NCBI RefSeq assembly: GCF_001320245.1
Contig: NZ_BCBA01000012.1
Coordinates: 124,001 to 188,000, forward strand
Length of the DNA: 64,000 nucleotides
Direction of reading: 5' to 3'
DNA from: Pseudomonas sp. NBRC 111124
Lineage (GTDB): Bacteria > Pseudomonadota > Gammaproteobacteria > Pseudomonadales > Pseudomonadaceae
This document shows, piece by piece, positions 27,888 to 37,179 of the stretch (the first letter of the stretch is position 1; the number at the start of each line of letters is the position of its first letter). The notes under the pieces were generated by a model. It saw nothing but the letters and a program-made list of their open reading frames with translations, ran no database searches and was not told the DNA's origin. The position numbers and the translations under genes are program-made.

Positions 27888-27908
27888 GAGGGCCGCATTG
27901 CGGCCCTC
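27888..27908 (-). terminator. Hairpin after the RND exporter gene
   Basis: GAGGGCCGC-att-GCGGCCCTC is a perfect 9-bp stem 9 nt past the exporter stop on the minus strand. It lacks a T run, so its strength as a terminator is uncertain. Confidence 0.55.
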
Positions 27909-27917
27909 AGGGATACA

Positions 27918-30293
27918 TCAATGGGCGAAGATCGATCCACCCTCCTTGCCTACCATCTTCTCCGGCTTGATCAGGAACCGCGCCAGCGCCGGTAGCAGCC
28001 ACAGCGCGCCAAACATGTTCCACAGCAGCATGAAGGTCAGCATCAGCCCCATGTCGGCCTGGAACTTGATCGCCGAAAAGATCCAGGTGCACACGCCGAT
28101 CGCCAGGCACAGGCCGGTGAACAGCACGGCTTTACCGGTCGAGCGCAGCGTCTGGTAATAGGCTTCCTGCAATGGCAACCCCGCACGCAGGAAGCTTTCC
28201 AGGCGGCTGTAGATGTAGATGCCGTAGTCCACGCCAATGCCCACGCCCAGGGCCACTACCGGCAACGTGGCAACCTTGACGCCGATGCCCATGAACGCCA
28301 TCAGCGCATTACCCAGCACCGACGTCAGTACCAGCGGCAGGACGATGCACAGGGTCGCGGCGAACGAGCGGAAGGTGATCATGCACATCACCGCTACGCA
28401 GAGGTAGACCAGGATCAGGATGGTCAGCTCGGCCGACTTGATCACCTCGTTGGTGGCCGCCTCGATCCCCGCGTTGCCCGCCGCCAGCAGGAACTGCAAA
28501 CCCTCCTTGTTGTGGCTGTCGGCAAATGCCTTGGCCACTGCGGTGACACGTTCCAGGGTCTCGGCCTTGTGATCGTTGAGGAACACCAGCACCGGCGCCA
28601 GCGAGCAGTCGGCGTTGTACAGGCCGTCGGCGCGGGCGATGGAGTTGTTGAGGATGTCCGGATTGCGCGACAGCGTCTCCCACTTCAGGCTGCCCTCGTT
28701 CATGCCCTTGATCACCTGCTTGGACACGGTCACCAGGGAGATCGCCGACTGCACGCCCGGGGTGTTCTGCATGGTCCACATCAGCTCGTCGATCGGCGCC
28801 ATGGTCGAGTGGATCGAGCAGCTTTCCGCCGGGGTCTTGACCATGATCACCAGCACGTCGGAACTGGTCGAGTAGTTGCTGATGATGAAGTTGTTGTCCT
28901 GGTTGTAGCGCGAGTCAGGGCGCAACTCTGGCGCGCCCTGGTCAAGGTCGCCGATCTTCAGGTTCTGGCTGTACCACAGCCCACCGGCGAAGGCGATCAG
29001 TGCCAGGGTGATGGACACCGGCGCCACCTTGGCGCTGGCAAAGTTCGACAGCAGGCGCCAGAACGGGTGCTCGCGGGTCGCGTCCTTCTTGCTGCGCTCG
29101 ATGGCTTTCTTGCTGATGCCGACGTAGGAAATCGCCACCGGCAGCAGGATCAGGTTGGTGAACACGATCACCGCCACGCCGATGGAAGCACCGATGGCCA
29201 GCTCGCGGATCACGCCGATGTCGATGATCAGCAGGGTGATGAAGCCCACGGCGTCGGCGAGGATGGCGATCATGCCCGGCAGGAACAACTGCCGGAAGGT
29301 ACGCCGGGCGGCGGTCAGGGCATTGTCGGCATCACTGGACTGCAAGGCGATGCCGTTGATCTTCTGCACCCCGTGGGAAATACCAATGGCGAAGATCAGG
29401 AACGGCACCAGCATCGAGTAAGGGTCCAGGCCGAAGCCCACCGCATGCATCAGGCCCAGCTGCCAGACCACCGCCACCAGCGTGGTGATGAGCACGGCGA
29501 TAGTGCTGCGAATGCACCAGGTGAACCAGTACAGCAGCACCCAGGTGATCACCAGGGCCACGCCGAAGAACATCGCCACCATCACCAGGCCGTCGATCAG
29601 GTCGCCAACCTTCTTGGCGAAGCCGATGATGTGGATCTTCACGTTGGGGTTCTGCGCCTGGAACTTGTCGCGGATCTTCTCTTCCAGCTGGTGCGAGAAC
29701 TGCTGGTAATCGAGCTTGACCTGCTTGCCGGGGTCCTGCGGGTCGGGGAAGCTTTCCAGCAGCGGAATGTCGACGATGCTGGACTTGAAGTTGTTGCCCA
29801 CCAGGCGCCCGACCTGGCCAGACTTGAGCACGTTGTCGCGCAGGGTGTCGAGGCTGTCCTGGGAGCCGTTGTAGGTGTTGGGGATGACTTCGCCGCCAGA
29901 GAACCCCTCCTCGGTGACCTCGCTCCAGCGCACGCTGGGGCTCCACAGCGACTTGAGGCCGGCGCGGTCGACACCGGGGATGTAGAACACCTCGTCATGG
30001 ATCTGCCGCAGCGTTTCCATGTAGTCCTTGTCGAAGATGTCACCGTTGACCGCCTCGACCGAGATGCGCACGGTGTTGCCCAGGTTGGCCAGGTCGTTGC
30101 GGTGCTCCATCATCTGTTCGATGAACGGGTGCTGCAGCGGGATCATCTTCTCGAAGCTGGTCGAGGGGCGGATCTGCGTGGCCTGCCAGAACAGAAAGAT
30201 GCTGACCAGCAGGCACAGGGCGATCACCACCGGCCGATTGTTGAAGATCAGCCGTTCGAGCAGCGTGGCCTTGTCCTGATGATGCGGGTGCAT
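27918..30293 (-). CDS. RND-superfamily (MMPL/sterol-sensing-like) exporter
   Basis: A 791-residue inner-membrane protein with two homologous halves, each one N-terminal helix, a large periplasmic loop and five clustered helices. The first cluster runs about 215-400 and the second about 620-780 (e.g. VALGVGIGVDYGIYIYSRLE). The start at 30293 (MHPHHQDKATLLER) has GGGAGAGC 7 nt upstream; an in-frame ATG at 30317 overlaps the upstream stop by 4 nt. It is paired with the YCF48-repeat gene directly upstream. Family members move lipids or hydrophobic compounds; the cargo here is unknown. Confidence 0.85.
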   Translation of the reverse strand: MHPHHQDKATLLERLIFNNRPVVIALCLLVSIFLFWQATQIRPSTSFEKMIPLQHPFIEQMMEHRNDLANLGNTVRISVEAVNGDIFDKDYMETLRQIHDEVFYIPGVDRAGLKSLWSPSVRWSEVTEEGFSGGEVIPNTYNGSQDSLDTLRDNVLKSGQVGRLVGNNFKSSIVDIPLLESFPDPQDPGKQVKLDYQQFSHQLEEKIRDKFQAQNPNVKIHIIGFAKKVGDLIDGLVMVAMFFGVALVITWVLLYWFTWCIRSTIAVLITTLVAVVWQLGLMHAVGFGLDPYSMLVPFLIFAIGISHGVQKINGIALQSSDADNALTAARRTFRQLFLPGMIAILADAVGFITLLIIDIGVIRELAIGASIGVAVIVFTNLILLPVAISYVGISKKAIERSKKDATREHPFWRLLSNFASAKVAPVSITLALIAFAGGLWYSQNLKIGDLDQGAPELRPDSRYNQDNNFIISNYSTSSDVLVIMVKTPAESCSIHSTMAPIDELMWTMQNTPGVQSAISLVTVSKQVIKGMNEGSLKWETLSRNPDILNNSIARADGLYNADCSLAPVLVFLNDHKAETLERVTAVAKAFADSHNKEGLQFLLAAGNAGIEAATNEVIKSAELTILILVYLCVAVMCMITFRSFAATLCIVLPLVLTSVLGNALMAFMGIGVKVATLPVVALGVGIGVDYGIYIYSRLESFLRAGLPLQEAYYQTLRSTGKAVLFTGLCLAIGVCTWIFSAIKFQADMGLMLTFMLLWNMFGALWLLPALARFLIKPEKMVGKEGGSIFAH

Positions 30294-30313
30294 GGTAATG
30301 CTCTCCCTGCTGG

Positions 30314-31354
30314 TCATGGACGCACCTCCTGGTTAGCCGGCTCAGCACCTTCGGCGTTGGCCAGGTGCACACCACCCTGCCCCACCAGCAGCAAACCGCC
30401 ATTGGCCAGGCCACTGACCCCGGCCAGGGCAATGCGGTCGCTGCGGTTGTAGACGCTGAAGGTCTGGCCATCATTGGTGCTGCGCAGCACGCTGCCACCG
30501 TTGCCCACCAGCACCAGGCTGCCATCTTCGACAAGCGTAGCGCCTGCCAGGCCGAATTCGAGCTCGCCGCGCGCGGCCTTGAGCGCGATCGGCTGCCAGC
30601 TGTCACCGAAATCGCCGGAGCGGAACAGGTTGCCACGCAGCCCGTACGCCAGCAGCGTATTCGCCTTGGCGGTGCCGATCACGCCGAACAGCGAGCCCTC
30701 GTAAGGGCCCTGGACCTTGGCCCAGGTCTGGCCGTTGTCGCCGGAACGGTACATGCTGCCCTGCTCGCCAACGATGAACAGGCCTGCGTCGCGTACCCGG
30801 GTGATGCCATTGAGGTGCAACTGGTCGGGGTTGTCCAGGCGCTCGGCGATGTCCTGCCAGTGCTGGCCGCCGTCGCTGGTTTCCAGCAGCGCGCCATAGG
30901 CGCCCACGGCAAAGCCGTGCTGGGCGTCGAGGAAGGTGACATCGAGCAAAGGCGCTTCGCGCGTCAGGTCTTCGAACTGCTTGCTCCAGGTGGCGCCGCC
31001 GTCGCTGCTGGCGAGGATCTGCGCATCGTGGCCAACCGCCCAGCCACGCTTGTCGTCGAGGAAGAACACGGCAGTGAGCAGTTGCCGGGTGGGTACCCGG
31101 GCCTGGGTCCAGGTGCTGCCCTGGTCGTCGGAGAACAGAATGTGGCCACGATCACCGACCACCACCAGGCGCTTGCCGGCATGGGCAGCGCCGATCAGCA
31201 GGCTCTGGCTGGCCTTGGCTGATTCGGTCGAGTATTCATCGGCGGCAGCGGCTTGCGCGCTGTCAGCCCACATCCCCAGTGCCAGCGCCAGCATCGCGCC
31301 GGCCGCCAATGGCCAGGCACCACGCCTGGCCTGCGTCATCACCCGCTGCTTCAT
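30314..31354 (-). CDS. YCF48-repeat exported beta-propeller protein
   Basis: The 346-residue protein has a signal peptide ending near DSAQAAAA and repeated propeller blades of the YCF48/sialidase-like type (VVGDRGHILFSDDQGSTWTQ, AVGAYGALLETSDGGQHW, SGDNGQTWAKV, STNDGQTFSVYN). ATG at 31354 is preferred over 31360 because AGGGG lies about 6 nt before it. Its stop overlaps the RND start region, and such proteins sit beside RND exporters in many pseudomonads. It is likely the periplasmic partner of the exporter. The DUF1302 and DUF1329 genes that often complete this cluster are absent here. Confidence 0.8.
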   Translation of the reverse strand: MKQRVMTQARRGAWPLAAGAMLALALGMWADSAQAAAADEYSTESAKASQSLLIGAAHAGKRLVVVGDRGHILFSDDQGSTWTQARVPTRQLLTAVFFLDDKRGWAVGHDAQILASSDGGATWSKQFEDLTREAPLLDVTFLDAQHGFAVGAYGALLETSDGGQHWQDIAERLDNPDQLHLNGITRVRDAGLFIVGEQGSMYRSGDNGQTWAKVQGPYEGSLFGVIGTAKANTLLAYGLRGNLFRSGDFGDSWQPIALKAARGELEFGLAGATLVEDGSLVLVGNGGSVLRSTNDGQTFSVYNRSDRIALAGVSGLANGGLLLVGQGGVHLANAEGAEPANQEVRP

Positions 31355-31490
31355 GACCATCCCCTGTTGTGTTCTTCTTGGTGGGTCTGTGCTGTGAAAA
31401 GCCTGTGTTAGAGGCTTGGGGGGATCGTATCGGGGAAGGTTGCGCGATTACAACGAACGGGACGTTATGTTTTGTTAACCGCCCAAAAGC

Positions 31491-31547
31491 TTCGCGGGAC
31501 AAGCCCGCTCCTACAGGGACTGCGTAGGAGCGGGCTTGTCCCGCGAA
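31491..31547. repeat. REP palindrome
   Basis: Perfect 24-bp arms (TTCGCGGGACAAGCCCGCTC plus CTAC and the inverse) enclose a 9-nt loop. It lies in the 218-bp gap between the pepN stop and the YCF48 gene start, where it may help end pepN transcription. The remainder of the gap (31355-31490) is A/T-richer and probably holds the YCF48 promoter, but no clear boxes are called. Confidence 0.88.
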
Positions 31548-31572
31548 TAGGCCAGTTCAGGCTATCGAAAAC

Positions 31573-34230
31573 TCAAGCCAGGCTCTTGCTCACCACTTCA
31601 TACACATCGCTGGACAGCTCACCGGAAGCCAGAATCCGCTCCAGCTCGCCCTTCATCAACACCTGCCGCGCATCGTCATACTTGCGCCAGCGGGTCAGCG
31701 GTGCCAGTTGACGCGAAGCAATCTGCGGGTTCAGCGCGTTCAGCTCGATCACCAGGTCCGCCAGGAAGCGATACCCCGAACCATCGGCGGCATGGAAGTT
31801 GACCAGGTTCTGCCCGGCAAAAGCACCGATCAGCGCGCGTACCTTGTTCGGGTTCTTCAGGGTGAACGCCGGATGCTGCATCAGCGCCTTGACCCGCGCC
31901 AGCCCGCCCGGCAGTGTGCTGGCGGCCTGCACGCTGAACCACTGGTCCATCACCAGCGGGTTGTCCTTGAAGTGCTCGGCGAAGCTTTCCAGGGCCTTGG
32001 CGCGCTCGGCCTCGAACGGCGAGTTGACCAGCACGGCCAGGGCGGTCAGGCGCTCGGTCATGTTGTCGCAGTGCTCGAACTGCTCCAGGGTCGCCTCCAG
32101 CACCTGCGGCTTGCCGCTCTGCATCAGGTACGACAGGGCGATGTTCTGCAGGCTGCGGCGGGCGAAGTGCTCAGCGGCGGCCACGTAGGCCGTGTTGCGC
32201 GACACCTCGCGGTGGGCCTGGTAACGCGCCCACAGGGCATCAAACAGCTGCTCGGCGATCTGCTGGCGGGCGAACTCGCGGGCGGCGTGGATGGCGTCCA
32301 CGTCGGCCACCTGGCTGATCTCGGTCAGGTAGGCCTCGCCCGGCAGCGAGAGCATCTCGGCGACCATGGCGGGGTCCAGCGATTCGTTGCCCAGCACGGT
32401 GCCGAGGGCGGTGATCAGGCGCTGGTCGAGCTTGAGCGCTTCGCCACGCTGATACTGGCCGATCAGTTCCTGCAGCACCTGCACCGACAACTGCTGGCCC
32501 GCTTCCCAGCGGTTGAAGCCGTCGCTGTCGTGTTGCATGAGGAACATCAGCTGGTCGCGGTCATAGGGGAAGCTCAGCTTGACCGGCGCACTGAAACCGC
32601 GCAGCAATGAAGGCAGCGGCTTGGCGGCGACGCCCTGGAAGGTGAAGGTCTGCTCGGCTTCGGTCACCGACAGCACGCGGCTAGTGCCGGCAGCTGCGGA
32701 CTCACCCACCAGTTGCAACGGCAGGTCGTTGCCGGCGGCGTCCAGCAAGCCCAGCTCCACCGGGATCACGAACGGCAGCTTCTGGGCCTTGTCCGGCGTC
32801 TGCGGGCAGCTCTGGCGGAAAGTCAGGCTGTAGGTCTGCGCGGCGGCATCATAAGCCTCGCTGACGTCCAGGCGCGGGGTACCGGCCTGGCTGTACCAGC
32901 GCTTGAACTGGGTAAGATCGACGCCGTTGGCGTCTTCCATGGCCTTGATGAAATCGTCGGTGGTCACCGCCTGGCCATCATGGCGCTCGAAGTACAGGTC
33001 GCTGCCCTTGCGGAAGCCCTCGGCGCCCAGCAGGGTGCGGACCATGCGCACCACTTCGGCGCCCTTTTCATACACGGTCAGGGTGTAGAAGTTGGAGATC
33101 TCGATGAAGCTGTCCGGGCGCACCGGGTGAGCCATGGGGCCGGCGTCTTCGGCGAACTGGTGGGTGCGCAGGTAGGCGACGTCCTCAATGCGCTTGACCG
33201 TACGCGAGTTCATGTCGGCGCTGAACTCGGCATCGCGGAACACCGTGAAGCCTTCCTTGAGCGACAGCTGGAACCAGTCGCGGCAAGTCACGCGGTTGCC
33301 CGACCAGTTGTGGAAGTACTCATGGGCGACCACGCCCTCGACGCGCTGGTGGGCGGCATCGGTGGCGGTTTCGGCGCGGGCCAGCACGCAGCTCGAGTTG
33401 AAGATGTTCAGGCCCTTGTTTTCCATGGCGCCCATGTTGAAATCGTTGACCGCGACGATCATGAAGATGTCCAGGTCGTACTCGCGACCGTAGACTTCTT
33501 CATCCCAGCGCATGGACTTCTTCAGGCTGACCATGGCGTGGTCGCACTTGTCGATGTTCTCGGGTTCGACGTAGATGCGCAGGGTCACGTCGCGGCCGGA
33601 CTGGCGGACGAAGTTGTCTTCGACGCACCACAGGTCACCGGCCACCAGCGCGAACAGGTAGGCCGGCTTCATGAACGGGTCTTCCCAGGTCGCCCAGTGG
33701 CGGCCGTCTTCTGCCGGCCCGCTGCCGATCGGGTTGCCGTTGCTCAGCAGCACCGGGTAGCGATGCTGCTCGGCGATCACCGTGGTGGTGAAGGTGCTCA
33801 TCACGTCCGGGCGGTCGAGGTAATAGGTGATCTTGCGGAAGCCCTCGGCCTCGCACTGGGTGCAGAACATCTTGCCGGACTTGTACAGACCTTCCAGCGC
33901 GGTGTTGCTCTCCGGGTGGATCTTCACGCTGGTGTCGAGGGTGAAGCGTTCGGCCTTGGGGTAAACAGTCAGGCTGTCGGCGTCGACCTGATAGTCGCCT
34001 GCCTGCAGCTCCTGGTCGTCCAGCGAGGCGCGCAGCAGCTCCAGCTGCTGGCCGTCCAGTTCCAGCGGCGGCAGGCCGGCACCGCGTGCCGGGTTGCGGC
34101 GCATGACCAGTTGCGCGTGGACCAGGGTGTGGTCCTCGAACAGCTCGAAGGTCAGGTGCGTCTCGTCGATCAGGTACTCGGGCGCCTGGTAATCCTTGAG
34201 GTAGATCACTTGCGGTTGTTCGGTACGCAT
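31573..34230 (-). CDS. pepN: Aminopeptidase N (M1 zinc peptidase)
   Basis: Removes N-terminal residues from peptides in the cytoplasm. The 885-residue protein has the substrate motif GAMEN at residues 267-271 and the zinc site HEYFHNW starting at H303 with the downstream glutamate in LKEG. Length matches proteobacterial PepN. The start at 34230 has AAAGGACC upstream and is only 13 nt after the DUF2797 stop, so it is probably the last gene of the nadK operon. Confidence 0.95.
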   Translation of the reverse strand: MRTEQPQVIYLKDYQAPEYLIDETHLTFELFEDHTLVHAQLVMRRNPARGAGLPPLELDGQQLELLRASLDDQELQAGDYQVDADSLTVYPKAERFTLDTSVKIHPESNTALEGLYKSGKMFCTQCEAEGFRKITYYLDRPDVMSTFTTTVIAEQHRYPVLLSNGNPIGSGPAEDGRHWATWEDPFMKPAYLFALVAGDLWCVEDNFVRQSGRDVTLRIYVEPENIDKCDHAMVSLKKSMRWDEEVYGREYDLDIFMIVAVNDFNMGAMENKGLNIFNSSCVLARAETATDAAHQRVEGVVAHEYFHNWSGNRVTCRDWFQLSLKEGFTVFRDAEFSADMNSRTVKRIEDVAYLRTHQFAEDAGPMAHPVRPDSFIEISNFYTLTVYEKGAEVVRMVRTLLGAEGFRKGSDLYFERHDGQAVTTDDFIKAMEDANGVDLTQFKRWYSQAGTPRLDVSEAYDAAAQTYSLTFRQSCPQTPDKAQKLPFVIPVELGLLDAAGNDLPLQLVGESAAAGTSRVLSVTEAEQTFTFQGVAAKPLPSLLRGFSAPVKLSFPYDRDQLMFLMQHDSDGFNRWEAGQQLSVQVLQELIGQYQRGEALKLDQRLITALGTVLGNESLDPAMVAEMLSLPGEAYLTEISQVADVDAIHAAREFARQQIAEQLFDALWARYQAHREVSRNTAYVAAAEHFARRSLQNIALSYLMQSGKPQVLEATLEQFEHCDNMTERLTALAVLVNSPFEAERAKALESFAEHFKDNPLVMDQWFSVQAASTLPGGLARVKALMQHPAFTLKNPNKVRALIGAFAGQNLVNFHAADGSGYRFLADLVIELNALNPQIASRQLAPLTRWRKYDDARQVLMKGELERILASGELSSDVYEVVSKSLA

Positions 34231-34243
34231 GTGCAGGTCCTTT

Positions 34244-35074
34244 TTACTGGAGCACGGCCAACTGGTAGGCCGTGTACTTGCGAATATTGATCACGCCGGT
34301 GTCGAAGATCAGGTACTGGCCCTTGATACCCAGCAGCGTGCCTTCGACCACCGGGTCCTTGTCGAGGTTGAAGCTGACGATCTTTTTCGGGTAGGCCTCG
34401 ACCGGGTAGCGTATCTGCACCACTTCGGCGTCGGTCAGCGGCTGGATCGCCTGCAGGCCGAAGCGGCCCTGCAGCTCGCGCAGGCCGTCGGCACAGGCTT
34501 CGAAGATCTGTTCGCGGACGGCCGGCAGGTCGAGTACTTCGGCGTCGCCCTTGAGCAGCGTGCGCCAGTTGGTGCGGTCCGGTACCTGGCTGCGCAGGAT
34601 GTCTTCGACCAGGCCCGATTGCTGGCGGGTGGCCACGCGCAGGATCGGCAGCGCCTGGCTGGCGCCCTGGTCGAGCCAGCGGGTGGGGAGCTGGGTGGCA
34701 CGGGTGATGCCGACCTTGATCCCCGACGAGTTGGCCAGGTACACCACGTGGTCGGTCATGCAGAACTGTTCACCCCACGACGGCTCGCGGCAGGTGCCGG
34801 CGTCGTAGTGGCATCTTTCCGGGGCCATGATGCACACGTCGCACTGGGCCAGCTTGGTCATGCACGGGTAGCAGTAACCCTGGCTGAAGCTGGTCTTGGT
34901 GCGCTTGCCGCAATGGCTGCAGTGAATGGCGCCGAGGTATTCCAGGCGCAGGCGCTGGCCGATCAGCGGGTTGACCGGCACCTGGGTGTCATCCAGGCGG
35001 AAGCTGTATTGCACCACCGGTGCCTGCAGGCTGACCGCCATCTTGCTCAAAGAGCCACGAGCGAGTTCGATCAA
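34244..35074 (-). CDS. DUF2797 zinc-binding protein
   Basis: About 276 residues if it starts at TTG 35074, which overlaps the yeaC stop (TTGA); ATG at 35041 (MAVSLQAPVVQYS) is an alternative. A Cys-rich N-terminal part has pairs CSHCGK, CYPCM, CDVC and further Cys/His residues, suggesting bound zinc. The C-terminal part resembles a GIY-YIG-like region (VYLANSSGIKVGITRATQ), which is a typical feature of DUF2797. The function is unknown. It lies between yeaC and pepN in a compact operon. Confidence 0.8.
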   Translation of the reverse strand: MIELARGSLSKMAVSLQAPVVQYSFRLDDTQVPVNPLIGQRLRLEYLGAIHCSHCGKRTKTSFSQGYCYPCMTKLAQCDVCIMAPERCHYDAGTCREPSWGEQFCMTDHVVYLANSSGIKVGITRATQLPTRWLDQGASQALPILRVATRQQSGLVEDILRSQVPDRTNWRTLLKGDAEVLDLPAVREQIFEACADGLRELQGRFGLQAIQPLTDAEVVQIRYPVEAYPKKIVSFNLDKDPVVEGTLLGIKGQYLIFDTGVINIRKYTAYQLAVLQ

Positions 35075-35331
35075 TGTACCGAGTCCGACTTGAACAGAAT
35101 GTTGGCGATGGGTGCCGACTTCGACGCGCATTCCTGCGGGCCCATGTAGCCGGTACGCTGCTCTTCGGGCAGATTTTTCATCTCCCAGGCAATCACCGCC
35201 TGCAGCGACAGTTCTTTCTGCTCGGCAGTGAGCTTGCGCCCGTCCGACCATTTGCCGATTTCCACGGCCAGTTTCAGGCTCTCGTAGATTTCCGGGGTAA
35301 TGTTTTCGATCATTTGCGCGAAAGTGGACAT
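35071..35331 (-). CDS. YeaC family protein (DUF1315)
   Basis: The 86-residue cytoplasmic protein starts MSTFAQMIENITPEIYESLK and has the family core WSDGRKLTAEQKELSLQAVI. CAGGAGACACT upstream is a good Shine-Dalgarno. It lies 13 nt after the rhomboid stop and overlaps DUF2797. The biochemical role of the family is unknown. Confidence 0.88.
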   Translation of the reverse strand: MSTFAQMIENITPEIYESLKLAVEIGKWSDGRKLTAEQKELSLQAVIAWEMKNLPEEQRTGYMGPQECASKSAPIANILFKSDSVH

Positions 35332-35344
35332 AGTGTCTCCTGAT

Positions 35345-36211
35345 TCAAGCCGACAGTTTACGCCGGGCCAGCGCCCCGCCCAAGAGCCCGGTCAGGCATC
35401 CGATGAGCAGCCCGCCGACGTGGGCGGCATTGGCGATCTGGCCGAAGCCGAGCTGGCCGACCACGCCGGTCAGGCAGATCACCAGCCAGATCAGCATCAT
35501 CACCAGCACGCCCTTGGGCAGGTTGAAGTGAGGGTTGGGCGCCAGCCACTGGTACAGCCAGACGTGACCGAGCAAGCCGTAGAGCACGCCGGAGAGGCCG
35601 CCGAACAGGCTCGGGCCACTGGTGTAATGCTGGGCCAGGTTGGACACCAGGCTGAACAGCAGGGTCAGGCCCAGCAGCAGCCAGGGGCCCTGGCGCAGCT
35701 CGATGCGTTTGCCCAGTTCCCAGTACCACAGGCCGTTCATGGCCAGGTGCAGCACGCCGAAATGCAGCAGCATGGGCGACACCAGCCGCCACCACTGGCC
35801 TTCGGCGAGGCCTTGGGCGAATGGGGTGAAATGCAGGTAGTCGCCCTGGACGCGGAAGTCGAGAAAGGTGAACCAGCTGATGGCATTGAGGTTGTCGCCG
35901 AGGCTGGTGAGGCCGGCAACGATCATGCAGAGGACCAGTACGGTGGCGGTGACTTTGCAGGCTTTGGCCTGGTCGGCCAGGGAGGGCTGTGTGGGGGCCA
36001 TCGCAGATAAATCCGCTCCCACATCGGCGTTGCCGTCGGGGAAGCGCTGATACAGCTCGCGCACGTCGGCAACCAGGGTGTCGGGGGCCCAGAGCACTTG
36101 CTCCTCGCCCTCCTCGCTGACCCGGTGCGGTACCTGCAGGCGCTGCAACAGATGGACAAAGCCGCTGAGGTCGACCGACAGCGGCAGGCGCATCACTTCG
36201 ATAATGTTCAT
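35345..36211 (-). CDS. Rhomboid-family intramembrane serine protease
   Basis: The 288-residue inner-membrane protein has a cytoplasmic N-terminal domain of about 85 residues and six membrane segments. The catalytic serine is S207 in GLSG, the catalytic histidine H264 in NAAHVGG, and H150/H155/N159 form the oxyanion-side motif in LLHFGVLHLAMN. All key residues are present. It overlaps the phosphoesterase gene by 4 nt (ATGA) and is followed 13 nt later by yeaC. Substrates are unknown. Confidence 0.88.
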   Translation of the reverse strand: MNIIEVMRLPLSVDLSGFVHLLQRLQVPHRVSEEGEEQVLWAPDTLVADVRELYQRFPDGNADVGADLSAMAPTQPSLADQAKACKVTATVLVLCMIVAGLTSLGDNLNAISWFTFLDFRVQGDYLHFTPFAQGLAEGQWWRLVSPMLLHFGVLHLAMNGLWYWELGKRIELRQGPWLLLGLTLLFSLVSNLAQHYTSGPSLFGGLSGVLYGLLGHVWLYQWLAPNPHFNLPKGVLVMMLIWLVICLTGVVGQLGFGQIANAAHVGGLLIGCLTGLLGGALARRKLSA

Positions 36212-37179
36212 TGGTTGGCCTGTGGGCGTTCGACGTCGACCCAGACGAACTTGTGCGGGTCGATGCGGGTTTCATCATCCAGCCGGTAGGCCGCCAGCTT
36301 GCCGTACAGCACCGCGCTGTAGTCCAGGCAAGCCAGGTTGGCGCGGATCGGCGCCGGGCGGCCGCTGCGCCAGTAGTGGCCAACAAACAGCATGGGTTCG
36401 TCCTCGGCGTAACGCAGCAGGGCATTTTTTTCGGTGTGGCTGAGTGGCGTGCGGGCTACGTCCTCGGGCAGCGCATCAGGCTGGAAGACGATGTCGCCGT
36501 AGGTCTGCGGGTCTTCTTCCCAGAACTTGGTGCGGAAAAAGGCGCGGGTCAGGCCGTCGCCACCGGTCAGGGTCAGGCCATCCGGCAGGCGCATGTCGGT
36601 GCCGCGCAGCAGGCGGTTGCACACGGTGGCGGCGAAGCTGCCAGACACCGCCGAGGCCTGGATGAAGTGTTCATCGATACGCCCGCCCGGGTACTGCTGG
36701 CGCAGCGGCTCGATCAGCCGTGGGTCCCAGCAGGCATGCACCAGACGGAAGCGCCCGGCGTCGACGAACAGCGGCAGGTCGTAGAACCACTGGACGAAGT
36801 CGTGCCAGTCGCCAGGGTGGTGGGCGAACTGGGTCAGGGTTTCATCGATCAGCCGGGCGTGGCGCGGGGTGTGTTCGCGCACGAACGTCTTGCCGCTGCC
36901 TGGCAGTGCCGGGGTGACCCAGCCCAGGGCGTTGTATTCGTGGTTGCCCATGATGCAGAACGCCTGGCCGGCCTCGACCATGTCATGCACGATGTGCAGC
37001 GCCTCGCGAATGCGCGGGCCACGGTCGACGATGTCGCCAAGGAACAGGGCCTGGCGCCGAGGGTGACGCCAGACGCCGCCGACGCGTTTGTAGCCAAGGG
37101 CGTCGAGCAGGCGTTCGAGGGTCAGTGCACAGCCGTGCACGTCGCCGATGATGTCGAAACTGCGCGCCGGATCGAGCAT
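36208..37179 (-). CDS. Calcineurin-like metallophosphoesterase
   Basis: The 323-residue protein has the full PPP-family metal motif set: GDVHG (12-16), GDIVDRG (48-54) and GNHE (78-81), with later H residues. The start at 37179 (MLDPARSFDI) overlaps the nadK stop by one base (TGATG) and has AGGGACG upstream. It resembles ApaH/PrpE-type phosphatases; the substrate (phosphoprotein or dinucleotide) cannot be told. It is in an operon with nadK and the rhomboid gene. Confidence 0.85.
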   Translation of the reverse strand: MLDPARSFDIIGDVHGCALTLERLLDALGYKRVGGVWRHPRRQALFLGDIVDRGPRIREALHIVHDMVEAGQAFCIMGNHEYNALGWVTPALPGSGKTFVREHTPRHARLIDETLTQFAHHPGDWHDFVQWFYDLPLFVDAGRFRLVHACWDPRLIEPLRQQYPGGRIDEHFIQASAVSGSFAATVCNRLLRGTDMRLPDGLTLTGGDGLTRAFFRTKFWEEDPQTYGDIVFQPDALPEDVARTPLSHTEKNALLRYAEDEPMLFVGHYWRSGRPAPIRANLACLDYSAVLYGKLAAYRLDDETRIDPHKFVWVDVERPQANQ

